From assembly GCA_948470475.1 (NCBI GenBank), contig OX419340.1, positions 17,555,516 through 17,619,515 on the forward strand: a stretch of DNA of 64,000 nucleotides, in the 5' to 3' direction. A program made the translations under genes and the position numbers. Each line of letters starts with the position of its first letter. Positions within the stretch are counted from its first letter, which is position 1. The DNA comes from Galaxea fascicularis. Lineage: Eukaryota; Cnidaria; Anthozoa; Scleractinia; Euphylliidae. The notes beneath the pieces are model-generated. The model did not search any database. It saw only the letters and a program-made list of their open reading frames with translations, and had not been told where the DNA came from. Positions 1-11,600 of this stretch are shown piece after piece.

Positions 1-254
1 AATGAGCGCACTGGAGAGTGTGGAGTGGTTGGTTTTACGACCCAGTTTTTTGTTTTAGACAAGTCCAAATCGATTCTAACTACCATTTGGAGCAGAAAGA
101 GACCAGTGCGCCCACCTAGGCACATGGAAGACGTCTTTTAGATTTCCCAAACAATAACTAACAATAATGCATATCTGAAATCCGCCTGGGACGTTTGCCT
201 GCAATTCCGTCAAATCCTACTTTCATGATTTAATTGTCTGATCCCAATAAAGCC

Positions 255-1395
255 GGACTGGTTACTGGAAATGCGTGTACTTTATAAGAACACTAGACAA
301 TTTTGAATTAACTTTTTAGACCGTCGTCACTGAAAACGGATTTCAGAAACAAATCTGAAGAGCCAATGAAAATAGACTGAAATTGTGAAACTCAAAGAAG
401 ATAAACAAGTAGGTGAAAACTTCATTCAATCAAAACATATGGCAGTGGTAAACTTTTTAAATTATTTAAAAACAAAGGAAATAAAGTTCTAAAGTGAGGA
501 CGTCACAAAAATAAATTTTTTGAAATTATGGAATATGATGCCATATTCTTATAGAGCATCCTGAAAGACGCCCTCGTCCCAAAATTAGCTCCGAATTGCA
601 ATTCCCAGTAGAGATATAAGGGATCAATACAAACCCTTCAAAATTTGTTTCAGTTCCTTCAGTTTAGAACTGACTCAAAATTAGAGAGATTTATATGGGG
701 CAGTATCAAATTTTCGGCTGGGAATTACAATTAAGAGCTAATTTTTGGGAAAGACCCTTTTTTAAGGATACTCCATTCGAAAATGGCGCCCAATCCCATA
801 ATTTCACAAATTAAATTTTTTGTGACGTCACACTTTAGAACTCTATGCTTGAGAATTGTGACGCTAAATGACTAGGATGTGTTTCGACTCTGCCAGTTTA
901 CAGGGGACGGGAGCAGCACGGAAAAGGGCGGGAGGCGGGAGATAAAGGTACGGGAAGCGGGAGAGCAGGGTACGGGAGGCGGGAGGTTCTGACCCCCCTG
1001 TCCCCCCCCACTAACTTCCCACATTGATTTTTTTGTTCATTTTAAATTTTTGAATAACGTGGAGATAATTGCCAATAAAATCTGTTTCTGGAAAGAAAAG
1101 TAGGGGTCACCCACCATTTAAGAGAGTAAACTGAAGGCGAAGGGAACGTAACAGCTACCATCCTTTTACTTGCTTATCTGTCTTCCTCAGCGCACGCGCT
1201 TGATGGCTGACGTGGCATGACCCTGCGACAACGTCCTTAATGAAAATTTGACTTACTTGTTTATCTTGTTTGGTCCATTATCACATCAGATTTGTTTCTG
1301 ACATCCGCTTTCAGTGACTACGGTCTTAATAGTTCTAACTTGCAGTTCTGAATTGTCTCGTGTTGTGATAAATACGCGTTTTCAATAACTATCGA
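255..1395. mobile_element. Non-autonomous TIR element with ~160-bp diverged inverted ends
   Basis: The segment at about 255-422 matches the reverse complement of about 1239-1395. Shared blocks include ACTAGACAATT/ACGAGACAATT, GACCGTMGTCACTGAAA, CAGAAACAAATCTGA and AAGATAAACAAGTA. The interior holds another foldback and a G-rich stretch but no transposase-like frame. Ends and target duplication are not sharp, so the superfamily is unassigned. Confidence 0.6.
484..846. repeat. Foldback MITE (~363 bp, ~150-bp arms)
   Basis: The left end AGTTCTAAAGTGaGGACGTCA pairs with the right end TGACGTCACACTTTAGAACT. Pairing continues through 'AATTAGCTC...AATTCCCAG' blocks near 585-610 and 715-740. It lies inside the larger TIR element and contains no gene. 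Confidence 0.7.
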
Positions 1396-2652
1396 GGCGT
1401 GGTATTCAGAGTGGATTTGAGTCTTGCCGGTTTTTCCCGTGACATTTAACATGGGATTCTCTCGTCAGGTGTTTAATTTTTCCATAAAATCGCCTGGTGT
1501 GAGATAACAGGGATAAGTCTTACACTACTCCTTACAATTCCGTAAACCCCAGTTTGTTGCAGTGCTGTTGCATATACAAGGCTACACATCGGTACTTGTG
1601 CGTTTTGTCTTTCAGGTTTGGAATGAAAGAAATCCATGAAAATAAGATGATAGCGAGGAGATTTCACGAAGGAGGTCTGGAAAACATGTTGCTGGGTGCC
1701 CCAGGGGATTCCAGCTTGCGATAGCACGCTTTGTGGACGGTGCTCCCACAGGCGACCAGCTGTCGTCTCAGCAAGCGTGTCAAAGAAGAGCGGAACAATG
1801 GAAGATACTGTGGATACTGGGTTTGAAGAGTTATGATGAATGCTGTAACAGTGTACGTTCGTGTTCTCTTTCACTCAACTGTTGAATTAAAGTTTGGAAT
1901 CGTACTGGGGGAATCATGTTGATCTCCTTTATGCTTTACTAGTCTTATTACTTGAATGGTTCATCATTCAAAGCGTCAGCAGTCAATGAGATTAGTCGAT
2001 GGTCATTAATGTTTGTCACGACAAAAACTCCCATATTATACACAAAAATTGCAGTTGGTTGATAACTGGAAAGGCACTTATCTACGTCGGCTGACAGCCG
2101 TTTCGAAGTTTACGAGAAAAATGTTGCAACGGTTTTGAACCAAGTTGAAATATTACTGTATCACAGAAGGTCAGCCACTGCTGAGACGTTGATGATCCAT
2201 CGATCGAAACGGAGAGTATTGTCCATTGACGGCTGGGATGGGTTTGAGCACCAATGCACCGAAAAAAGACCATTTTGAAGTTTCCCCAAAATATCTGTTG
2301 AATTAATCAGGTCAAACTTGGAATCAAAGGAAAATGAAAGTTGTATTTGAGTGAAGTTCAACAGTTTTCTCCGATGGGATTGTAGGGATCAAGGGATTGT
2401 AGGTTTTTTAAACTCGGCATAAACATTTTTAGGACTTTTGTAACCTGCGATCGCATCGCTCTTTGTCGCGCGCCTTTCCCCGGGGGGGGGGGGAGGTTTT
2501 CCATCGAAACGAAAGTAGAGCCCGGTCGCTGGTTAGGACTTGTCTAATAACCAAATTTCAGTGGAGGTAACAGATTTGCTGTTGCTCGTGATAATTACCT
2601 ACAACTGGCAACAAAAGAGCGTACTGTTGACCGCAGTACAAAACATAGTAGG

Positions 2653-4604
2653 CTGGGCTGTAATACGAACGTACCGTTAAGTCACCATAGTAGCGACCCC
2701 CCGAAAGTAACGTCAAAAGTTTCCGACTACTAATGAATCCCGAAAATAGCGAGTCCTCAAAAAGTATCGAGACTTTAATTACGTCATGAGAGGTGGGGGA
2801 ATAGGTTCGCGGATCGACGGATTTGGTTAAAAAAGTTGGATTTTGAGGATATATTTTACGGATTGGCGGATTTTAAAAGTCAGTGGATCACGGATTTCTT
2901 CTTCTTCTACTGGAACTTAGACATTTTTTTTCAAATTCTTAATGGTTTTTTTACTTAAAAATTAGTGAGTAGCACACAGCAACAGATCTTGTATACGACT
3001 GGTCTTTGGTCTTGTCTGATAACACAGACGTCATCAGGGATTTAACAAAACGGGAAGAAGAACTAGCTTATACTAATGGTTGAAACTATTTCTTTTATCA
3101 ATCTTATTAATTCCCTGATAAAGTCTCAGTGAAGTCTGTGATCAGATAAAACCGGGCGGATAATAAACTAAGTCAAGAGTCATCCTCTCTTGACAAAGTT
3201 GACAACAGAGCTTTCAAGTCTTGTGCATTGAGCGTGAGACCCATGCAAACGAATGCAATAGGCCCATTGCAGTTTACGATCATATGGTACAAAAACACCT
3301 TGCTGGTGAGCACTGGGACATCCGAAACAAATTAAGAATATTAAGTTTTGTATGTCCCAGTAGGCAATTTGCTTACCAGCAAGATGTATTTTGTACATGT
3401 CATCGTAAACTGCCTAAAGGGCCTATCTTACGCTCTCACGCTGAAACTATTATTTCTCACGCATTAAAGGTTTTAGATTTAAACAGTTCATTTTGAAGTA
3501 AAAAAGTAACTACCTCATGGACAATCATTCTGGAAATATTTTACTCCATGTTCCTTCCCTTTGTACAGGCTTCAGAACGCTTTTTCAACAGTGGAAATTC
3601 TCATTCAGAGCCATCCTTAATTACACCGGTCAGTGGGTTTACTGACTATTGCACATGCTCACATGCTAATTGCAGAGCCGTAACGTGGACTACTTTGATA
3701 TCAGTAATGAGACGAATCAGGTTTTCTGAGCCCGCAAGAATGGGCACCCCATCAACGAAAACCACTGGTCATTGCAGTCCAAGGTCTAAATAGCTACGTT
3801 TCCTTTCCAAATGAAGGAAAACACATCTTAGCTACTTCAATTCTTCGGCGTCACAATACAGGACTACGCCGTGAAAAATCTCACTCTGTCGCAACAAATC
3901 AACTAGAGAGCTCTTAATAATAAAATATAAAAAACTTCAAAATTAAAATTTAAAAAATATTTAACGTCAGCTATGTGAATGTTCTAAGGTGCTTACGTCT
4001 CTAACAGTACTACAAAGGAAAAAACCTTTCGGGGTCGGATTTACGAAAAAAAAAAATCTGTCTATTGGCGGATTGTCGTAAAAATTAGCACGGATGGACG
4101 GGTTTGCTGACCCCTATTCCACCCGCCTCTTATAAACATACCGAATGCCTTTATTGTTTACCAGTTGCAATCCACAGTCAAATTTGTACAGTACTACAAT
4201 AACGATAAGGCACTTTCCAACAAGGGAAAGATGGCATGCCTGAAACACTCATCATTGACGTCAGTAACGTTCATATCAAGAAAAGGAACGTTTCTTCAAG
4301 TTAAAACTGAAACTTTAGTATACTGCACTATAAAACCACTGTTCTCGCTTTTTATCAGTGTATTGCTGTATGTAGCACGTAGGCATCTCTGTGACACAGA
4401 CCATGTAACACAAATAAGTTTTTTTTAAATATCTATGTTTATTTTCATTTCGGGAAAGAGCTAGCGCAAACTTTGTTTTATGGTTTTTGGTCCCCGAAAA
4501 TAACGACACCCCGAGAGTAACGAGCCCCAAAGGCTGCTAATTCCGAAAGTAACGAGGGTCGCTACTATGGGAACTTTACGGTATGATTGTCAGCCCAGCA
4601 GAAG
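2653..4604. mobile_element. TIR element (~1.95 kb), transposase not recognisable
   Basis: The left end (CTGGGCTG..ATA/GTACCGTTAAGTCACC, CATAGTAGCGACCC, CGAAAGTAACG) is repeated in inverse orientation at about 4495-4604 (CGAAAGTAACGAGGGTCGC, TACTATGGGAACTTTACGG, CAGCCCAG). Short AACGA-type subrepeats occur next to both ends. A foldback occupies the interior (3228-3445). Confidence 0.65.
3228..3445. repeat. Foldback MITE inside the 2653-4604 element
   Basis: Left-arm blocks GCAGTTTACGAT and CACCTTGCTGGT pair with right-arm blocks ACCAGCAAGATGTA and ATCGTAAACTGC. Short open frames on both strands here are by-products of the palindrome. Confidence 0.65.
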
Positions 4605-5676
4605 GTATGAGCTATAGGATAGCAAATTACGATTTCCGTGGGAAATTGTGGCTAAATCGTAGTAAACTTGATTGCGTCAGAATTTAGCTTGAAGAGGCTT
4701 CTGACACGAGTCATGGTTGGATCTACGACATACAATGTTCAATTTCTGTTCAAGGGAACACCCGTTAAGTAACTCTCAGCGAAAATGCTCGTCCCCATGG
4801 CCTGCTCTTCTTTGCTCCTTCACCTAACACTCCTGCATAGACTTTCCCAGGGCCTTTGAGATATGCCCAGTGAAGGCACGCAACATGGAGAGGACCAAAG
4901 AGACTTAGTAGCACAAGTGCTCTTCAAAAAATTAACACACAAACCATATTTTGGCTTTTCAGAGACAGATGTTCACCGATCAATCACTTGCCACAGTTCA
5001 CATTACAGGATCAAAGCAAATTTCTGGCTGACCATTAGAGACTGATGGAACACACAAATGTTAAACCCGAGTAGCTGTCAAAAAGAAAACGCAAGTAAAA
5101 CAATTCAGCATCTTTTTTACTGAAACAACTGTGCATTCAACTCCACACACAAATGTGACCTCAACAGTTTTAAAAACAGTACAGTTAGTTTTGCAACACG
5201 TCTGACAGGGTGAAGTAGTTTCAGAGCGTCATGCAGATTTGATTACAGTTCCTTAAATTTTTATCTCCAGGATATTTCGCAACACTGTTCGCCAAACGAC
5301 AAACTATGTACGTGTACATTAACAACATTGTTCTCCGTTCTCCGTTCCTTGCTCGTGAATTGCGCGTGAAGCTGCGAATAAGCGCAAGTTGACGAAGAAA
5401 TGAATCTGGCGGCCTCAGTATGTAAACGATGGTCAGAAAAATCAGATTAGCTGTGACGTGTACATCTTGATACGTTATCTTCCTTTTGAAACATTAATTT
5501 CAATTTTCTTTTAAGTCACCTTCGTTCTAGGAAGACTAGGAACGGATTTTTGATTCGGCGAGAATGCTTACAGCTGTAGTTGAGTAAATAGTTCGTGCTT
5601 ATCGTAAAGCAAAATTCTAAACAGATCATCAGCTTTCATAATTCGAATGAGCAATCACTATTTCCCCTTTGGTTGA

Positions 5677-8600
5677 CTATCTTGTTCTCGGCTGGAGGTT
5701 CTGTCCAAGGTTGTACGGCTTGCAGAAGTCTTCCGTGAACGGAATGCAGTTCAAAAACTCGCATCCATTACAAGTAGCACCTTGATAGATGTAAAACACC
5801 ATAAATCCTACCACATACAGCCCGATAACCACCGCAAAACACACAATAATCTGAACCTGTTTTCTTCGCCTGTCAAACTCACCAAACGACACGTACGGAA
5901 GGAAAATGAAGGCAAGCAAAAAACCAAATACAAAGCCGATCATGTGAGCAAAGTTATCGACGTAAGGGAGGAGTCCGATCAGCAACAGAAGCAGAACGAT
6001 CCCGCATAACTTGAACAGCGCTACGAATGGTCTGGCTATCATCTGCCAACTTTGGAACAGTTCCACAAACAGACACGCGACTACACCAAATACTGACCCC
6101 GAAGGTCCAACCTGCAGTAAGAACGAAAAGGTATCTTTAATAGGTGGAATGTTAGTGAGTTTTCGAATTAGAGTTAAAAAACAAAAAAATAATAATAATA
6201 AAAGGAACTACAGATACCCAAACTCAACAACTAAAGAAAGAAAGAAAAGTCAACTCATGGAATTCTTAAGGCATCAGATGAAACCGCTGGCAAGGGCAGG
6301 ACTATTACCAGGTAAAGTTCAAATTCATGGCTGGCCTTTTTCAATTGAGATAAACGTGAAGTTTGCCAACAGGAAAAAACTGCCATACTTGCTATCCTCT
6401 CCAAAACAAAGGCTTTGAATGCACTTAAAAAAACATCGTTATTGTTTCTCGGGTTATGTTACTGCTTATGTCCCCTGGAAGGCACATGTCCCCTGCAAGG
6501 TCTATATTAACGACGTGAATACCCCCTTGGGATCTCACACTTTGGCTGTCAGCCGCAATAACATTCCTAATGAGAAAATGTACGAGCGTTCCACAGGGAC
6601 TGGGATAACGAGGGGGCCGTATAATGGGGATCTCCTGTAACCAGATACCCTTAGGACCAGGGAAGAAGCAAATGATGGCTGTTACAGCCAAACGGTGTAA
6701 GGAAATTCGCAACCAACAAGAAATGAAAAACAACACAAAACAAAAACAGCGCACAAATTCAAAACTGGACGCCAGAAACATTTGAGAAACTGTGCGCTGT
6801 CCCTAAATACAAAAATAAATCGACAGACATGTCATGGAAGGGTCTACTTCGCTTGCGAGAGGTGTCCATTCACGGGGTTATAAATGTAGAGTTTTAATTT
6901 GCAAATCGTCGGGACCGAGGTGTCCCCTTGTGAGGGGTGACCGAGACCGTGGTGTGGTGTCCTTCCGTGGGGGCTGACCGAGACCGTGGTTTGGTATCCA
7001 TCTAAGGAAGGTGTCTGCTTACGAGAGGTGTAAAGTAAGGGGAAACGCGTAATGAGCCACAGTTGATGTGCTAAAATCGGAAATATCGACAAGAAGAAAT
7101 GGCCTCTTTATCAAACGTTTTTCCTGCACTTTACAGAATAATATTCCACGTGCCCCCCCCCCCCCCCCCCACTCCTGCCTTCAAAATCAGTAGTCCACAG
7201 AAAAGGAGAATGATAACGTGTATAGTTGTATATGTATTGAACTCTGCTTTTGATCGAACGACAGTTGACCTTCGACACGCAAAAAAAATGATTGGTTACC
7301 TCTGCTTGGTAAGGCAGAAGGATAGCACTGTACAGATATCCACCAATCCCACTAAATATATAGATGATTGACAAGCGAAGCCAGCCAGCCATCTTTTCTA
7401 AGTCGCGCATAATGGTGAAGTGAAAGATTAAGGTACAGGCCAGATGAATAATCCTAAAAGAAAAATGATAAAACGTTAACGGGATGAGTCTACACAAATA
7501 CGTCTACTCGCAGAGAAAGCATTTATCTCAATTTGGAGATGTAGGATACCAGAAAAGCTGTACTTCTGAATCCGACAAAATAACTCGGCAATCCCACAAC
7601 TCAATAATCCAGATTACACATGTTAAGCAGTGAAGGCAGAGGGTTCCTTAAGGGCCGGGCACCGGGTAAATTGACTGGCTGTAAACGAGACTTATCCAGA
7701 ATTTGCCCGGCTGTTTTTGTCTTCTCTTCATGGTTTCTTTTATAAGAAAAACTAAAAATACCCGGCTGAAAAATCCCACTGACTTCCTGCACAAAAACTT
7801 AAATGAAACCCCTGGTAGGGTTGCCAGCAGCTCAGAGGTTACCCAACATGGAAAACGTACGAGTGTCACCACTTCACCTGGATGGGGTGCTAGTCCGTCA
7901 CAGGCCACCCATCACGAAGCGACTGGGACCACCACTCTTAACCATTACTATCAGCATGTATATTCTCCACACTGTTCTACATTCATTTTCTATGGCGATG
8001 ATGAGTAGAATTTGTTAAACAATCAAGACCTTTGTTACTTGTTGATCACTTCCTTTTTTTCTCTCAACCTTTATGTTTGATTGAGCAGTGTTACTTCAAG
8101 GAGAAATTAAGCATTGATCAGTCTCAGGGGTTCACGTGTTAAGTATAACAAATCCGGGAGAGGAGAGGAGAGTACGATGAACTACTGCGTCTGCAAACAG
8201 TGACGACCCCTTTCACTAAACGAGAACTGTGAGCTGTCAAATCCCAACCAAACATGATCCATAATTACGAGAAAAACTGACGGACTATGACAACACTAAC
8301 TGCGAGCCATGGATCGAAATCCGCCCCAACCACACAGCGCATGAAGTTGGCGTCTAAAATCCAACAACAAAATGTCTGTTTACTAAGACGTCTGATGAGC
8401 GTTGATCTTAAAAGCGTGTCAAAAAAGAAAGTAAGAGTTAAAGTTACCCAGCGTGAGCAAATATTGCCATCCATAAGCGATAAGCTTGGTCGGGTTTATC
8501 TTTTCGATGGAAATTCAACATTCCACATGTATCCCTTAGGCAATCCACCTGAAAAATGACAAGACAAGGGAGAACAAACTTGAGAAAGTCACTCGCTTCC

Positions 8601-11600
8601 AGTCAAACCATATTTCATTTATTACTTTTTGAAGATTGCCTTATTGGCTGGCTGGCTGGGTGGCTTAAATTGAGCAGAAGAAATCAAGAAATCTTAAAAA
8701 AAAAAAAAAAACCGCTGAAGAAACGTATGTTTAGGATTTTGACCGACACTCTTAATCAGGGTTCTTTCTGTGGCACCAAGTGATTTATAATGTCTATATA
8801 CTTTTTAGTAGATGGAATTACTTGTGACTGCTTTACTATGAGGCATAATATACAAGAAGGCTCACGCGATCAGACATTCTCGAGAATCTGTTATCTGCAG
8901 AGCCGGTAGCTTTGAATCCATAAGGAGACTGAGGAGAAGGGAGGAACTGGGCTTATCTATTATGCTGGCCGTCTCACAGTGGCAGGGCTTCTTTACGCGA
9001 TTGCATAAATTGCGTTCACAACTGCGAGGATCAGTCTTCATTTGATTTCACATCCGCAGTGCAAATATGATTTGTTTCACTGATATATGTCATCCACATT
9101 TTTCCTTTCACGGGAACATACCAACCTACAATTCACCTGGTTAGAGCATCGCACCGATATCGTGATAGCCTGCAGTGCAGGCGGTTTTTGGCGGGGGCGA
9201 GTGGATATTTCCATCGGTTGTTCAGGCCGCCATCTTGAATTAGGAAAACAGTGGAGAGTTGGGGCGAGGTAAAAAGTTTCCCAAGCCAGTGGGAGGGAGA
9301 AACAAAAATTTAGGAGGGGGGAGGGGGAGGGGAAAGAATAAACCTTCCCCGCCCTCCACCCCCTCCGACATTCTCGCATCGCTTTCTCGCCCCAATTCTC
9401 CCAGTCTGCAACGAAACCAAAATGGCGGCTAAACACTCGAAAGATGAAAACCACCAAAACCGCCTGCACTGCAGGCTAATATCGTGAGGTCACGGGTTCA
9501 AACCCCGTTGAAGTCCTGAATTTTTTTTAAGCTTCTTTACGGAATTGCATGAATTGTGTTCACAACTGCGAGGATCAGCCGTCATTTAATTTGAAGCCTA
9601 ACCAAGCAAGCCTGATTTGCATGATAGCGGTAGGTGTGTTAATCTAGCAGTACAAAGCCAGCCTCCGTACAAGAGATCCGAACAACTCACCTGGGAACAG
9701 AGCGTCCGATTCTCGAAGTAAGTGCCGTTAAAAAAATCACACTCATCTTTGCTAACAATGCGGCATTTGGCCTCATTACCCATACAGCACGGTCGGCCGG
9801 TAATTTCACATGTCATATGTGGGTACTCTGAACGCGGTAAATTCTGCTTGGACTTTTTACAAACCTGTCGTGAAACATGAAGTGAAGTTAATGTTTACAA
9901 GTTTGCAAAAAACTCGAAAAGTTTGAAGTGTTTGATATTTAAATAAACGCCACTTTGAGTTTCCTGTGCATGATACAAGAAAACTCATTCTTTGAAAATG
10001 TTCCTTGTTGATGACAATATAATATTAGGGAGCTCGGGCAACGACGACGGCGACGGCAACGAAAATCTCATTTCAAAATAGAACGTCTCGTTTTCGTAAC
10101 TCTTTCGCGATTATTCAAATTTCATGTTTAACGTGAAAAATGCAGACTAGCTACTCAGGGTCTAAATTACTGTAAACGGTGCAAAAGCAAAGAAAACGAA
10201 AGAAAAACTCGCCGTCATGCGCTGACGTTCTCGAGAAAACCTAAACTTTGGTCATTTCACGTTGCTGTTTTGCAGAGGATGGCAGAGAATTGTACCAAAA
10301 TGTAAAACGCACGTGCAGAGCGATTGTTTTTGCTCATTAAACCTATTGTTTTGTGGCGTTCTCGTTGTTTAAGCTCCCTGTTACTTCATGTGGACATCAT
10401 GTGTCGTTTTACTTTGGCGGTATACACTATCTGTGACTTTTTTCAATTGAAATTAACGTACCGGCCATTTCGTGATATCTTTTGCATCCCATTTATCTGG
10501 GGCTACAGAAGGTGGATCCAAACACGTCCTATAAAGAACATCTAACATTCAGTATTCCAGGCAGAGCAGTTATATGGCATCTGAGGATAATGTATTCCAA
10601 TGCCGTTAACTTTGTATAACTTGATTACCAGCCGCTGTTTGGGAAATGAGCCAGCGCTTCTTCCCCACCCTCGAGGTGGAACAAAGACCAGACTTAAGAG
10701 GGTGGTGGAAATAAAGCGTAAGCCCTCTTCAGCAGACATGCCTGCAAATGGTCTGAGTGAGGGCCACGCTTATGGCTTGTCATCCTCGTTGGTAGGAAGT
10801 AAGTACCGATACAACGTTTTAAATAAATCCAATGGTAGCTTAACATTTGTATTGCCCTAGTTCAACCACAGTCTTATCTTTAAATCTGACAGGACGTTCT
10901 TTTCATTTTGAGCAGGCTGGCTAGTTGTGATAATTCTTTCTATAGTACTTACTCTGGGTCTTGTCCACAAACAACTCTTGTGTTGTTGTCTTTGACCGAG
11001 TATTTGTAGAAAAAAGCAAATGCTCTCTACAATTAAAAACAAAATTATGCTAATAATTAGTATATTAATCACAGGTGTTTACAAGGCTCAGCAAACAGAA
11101 CCTACATCAGACGATCTTCTCCCTCTTATTTTATCCATTTCTTCTTGCCAACATAAAGACAGGGCCAGTAGTGTGTCGGATCAAACAAGCAATTTTTGAA
11201 CAGACTGTGTCGTTTCTAGTATCACTCTTCAAGTAAATTCGTGTTATGAGAGCTAACGTTAATGTGGTGACACCTTAGTTTAATCACACTTTGAAGTAAG
11301 ATTTCCTCAGTCTGAGCCAAAGGATGCCACAGTCAACAACATACCACAGCCGAAACAGGACTAGGATTGTATCTCATTCCCCAGACGTGTGAACTTTAGT
11401 TTTATTTATTTACCCAGGGGCATTCAATTTAGCAGAGCTATTTTAAATGGAGCCCTGACACAACACAAAAACAAAGACATAAACTACACAATCAATCAAG
11501 TTATAAAAGCAACATGTACCGCAGGTGTTACTGTTTAAGATGGCGCTTTAGTCTGATTTTATATTCGCCGAGCGTCTCTACTTGACTAATGTTTCTGGGA

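Larger units (their letters stand above)
1..5676. other. Intergenic, no supported gene; repeat-rich flank downstream of iRhom
   Basis: No reading frame here resembles a known protein. Structure comes from two terminal-inverted-repeat elements (about 255-1395 and 2653-4604), each with a smaller foldback inside, and a G-rich stretch at about 905-990. 4605-5676 shows no recognisable repeat or gene apart from presumed iRhom 3' UTR. Confidence 0.6.

Noticed and set aside
7099..7371. Plus-strand frame with a Pro run ([10 protein letters not shown])
   Set aside because: The run comes from a poly-C tract in an intron, and the rest is antisense to an iRhom exon.
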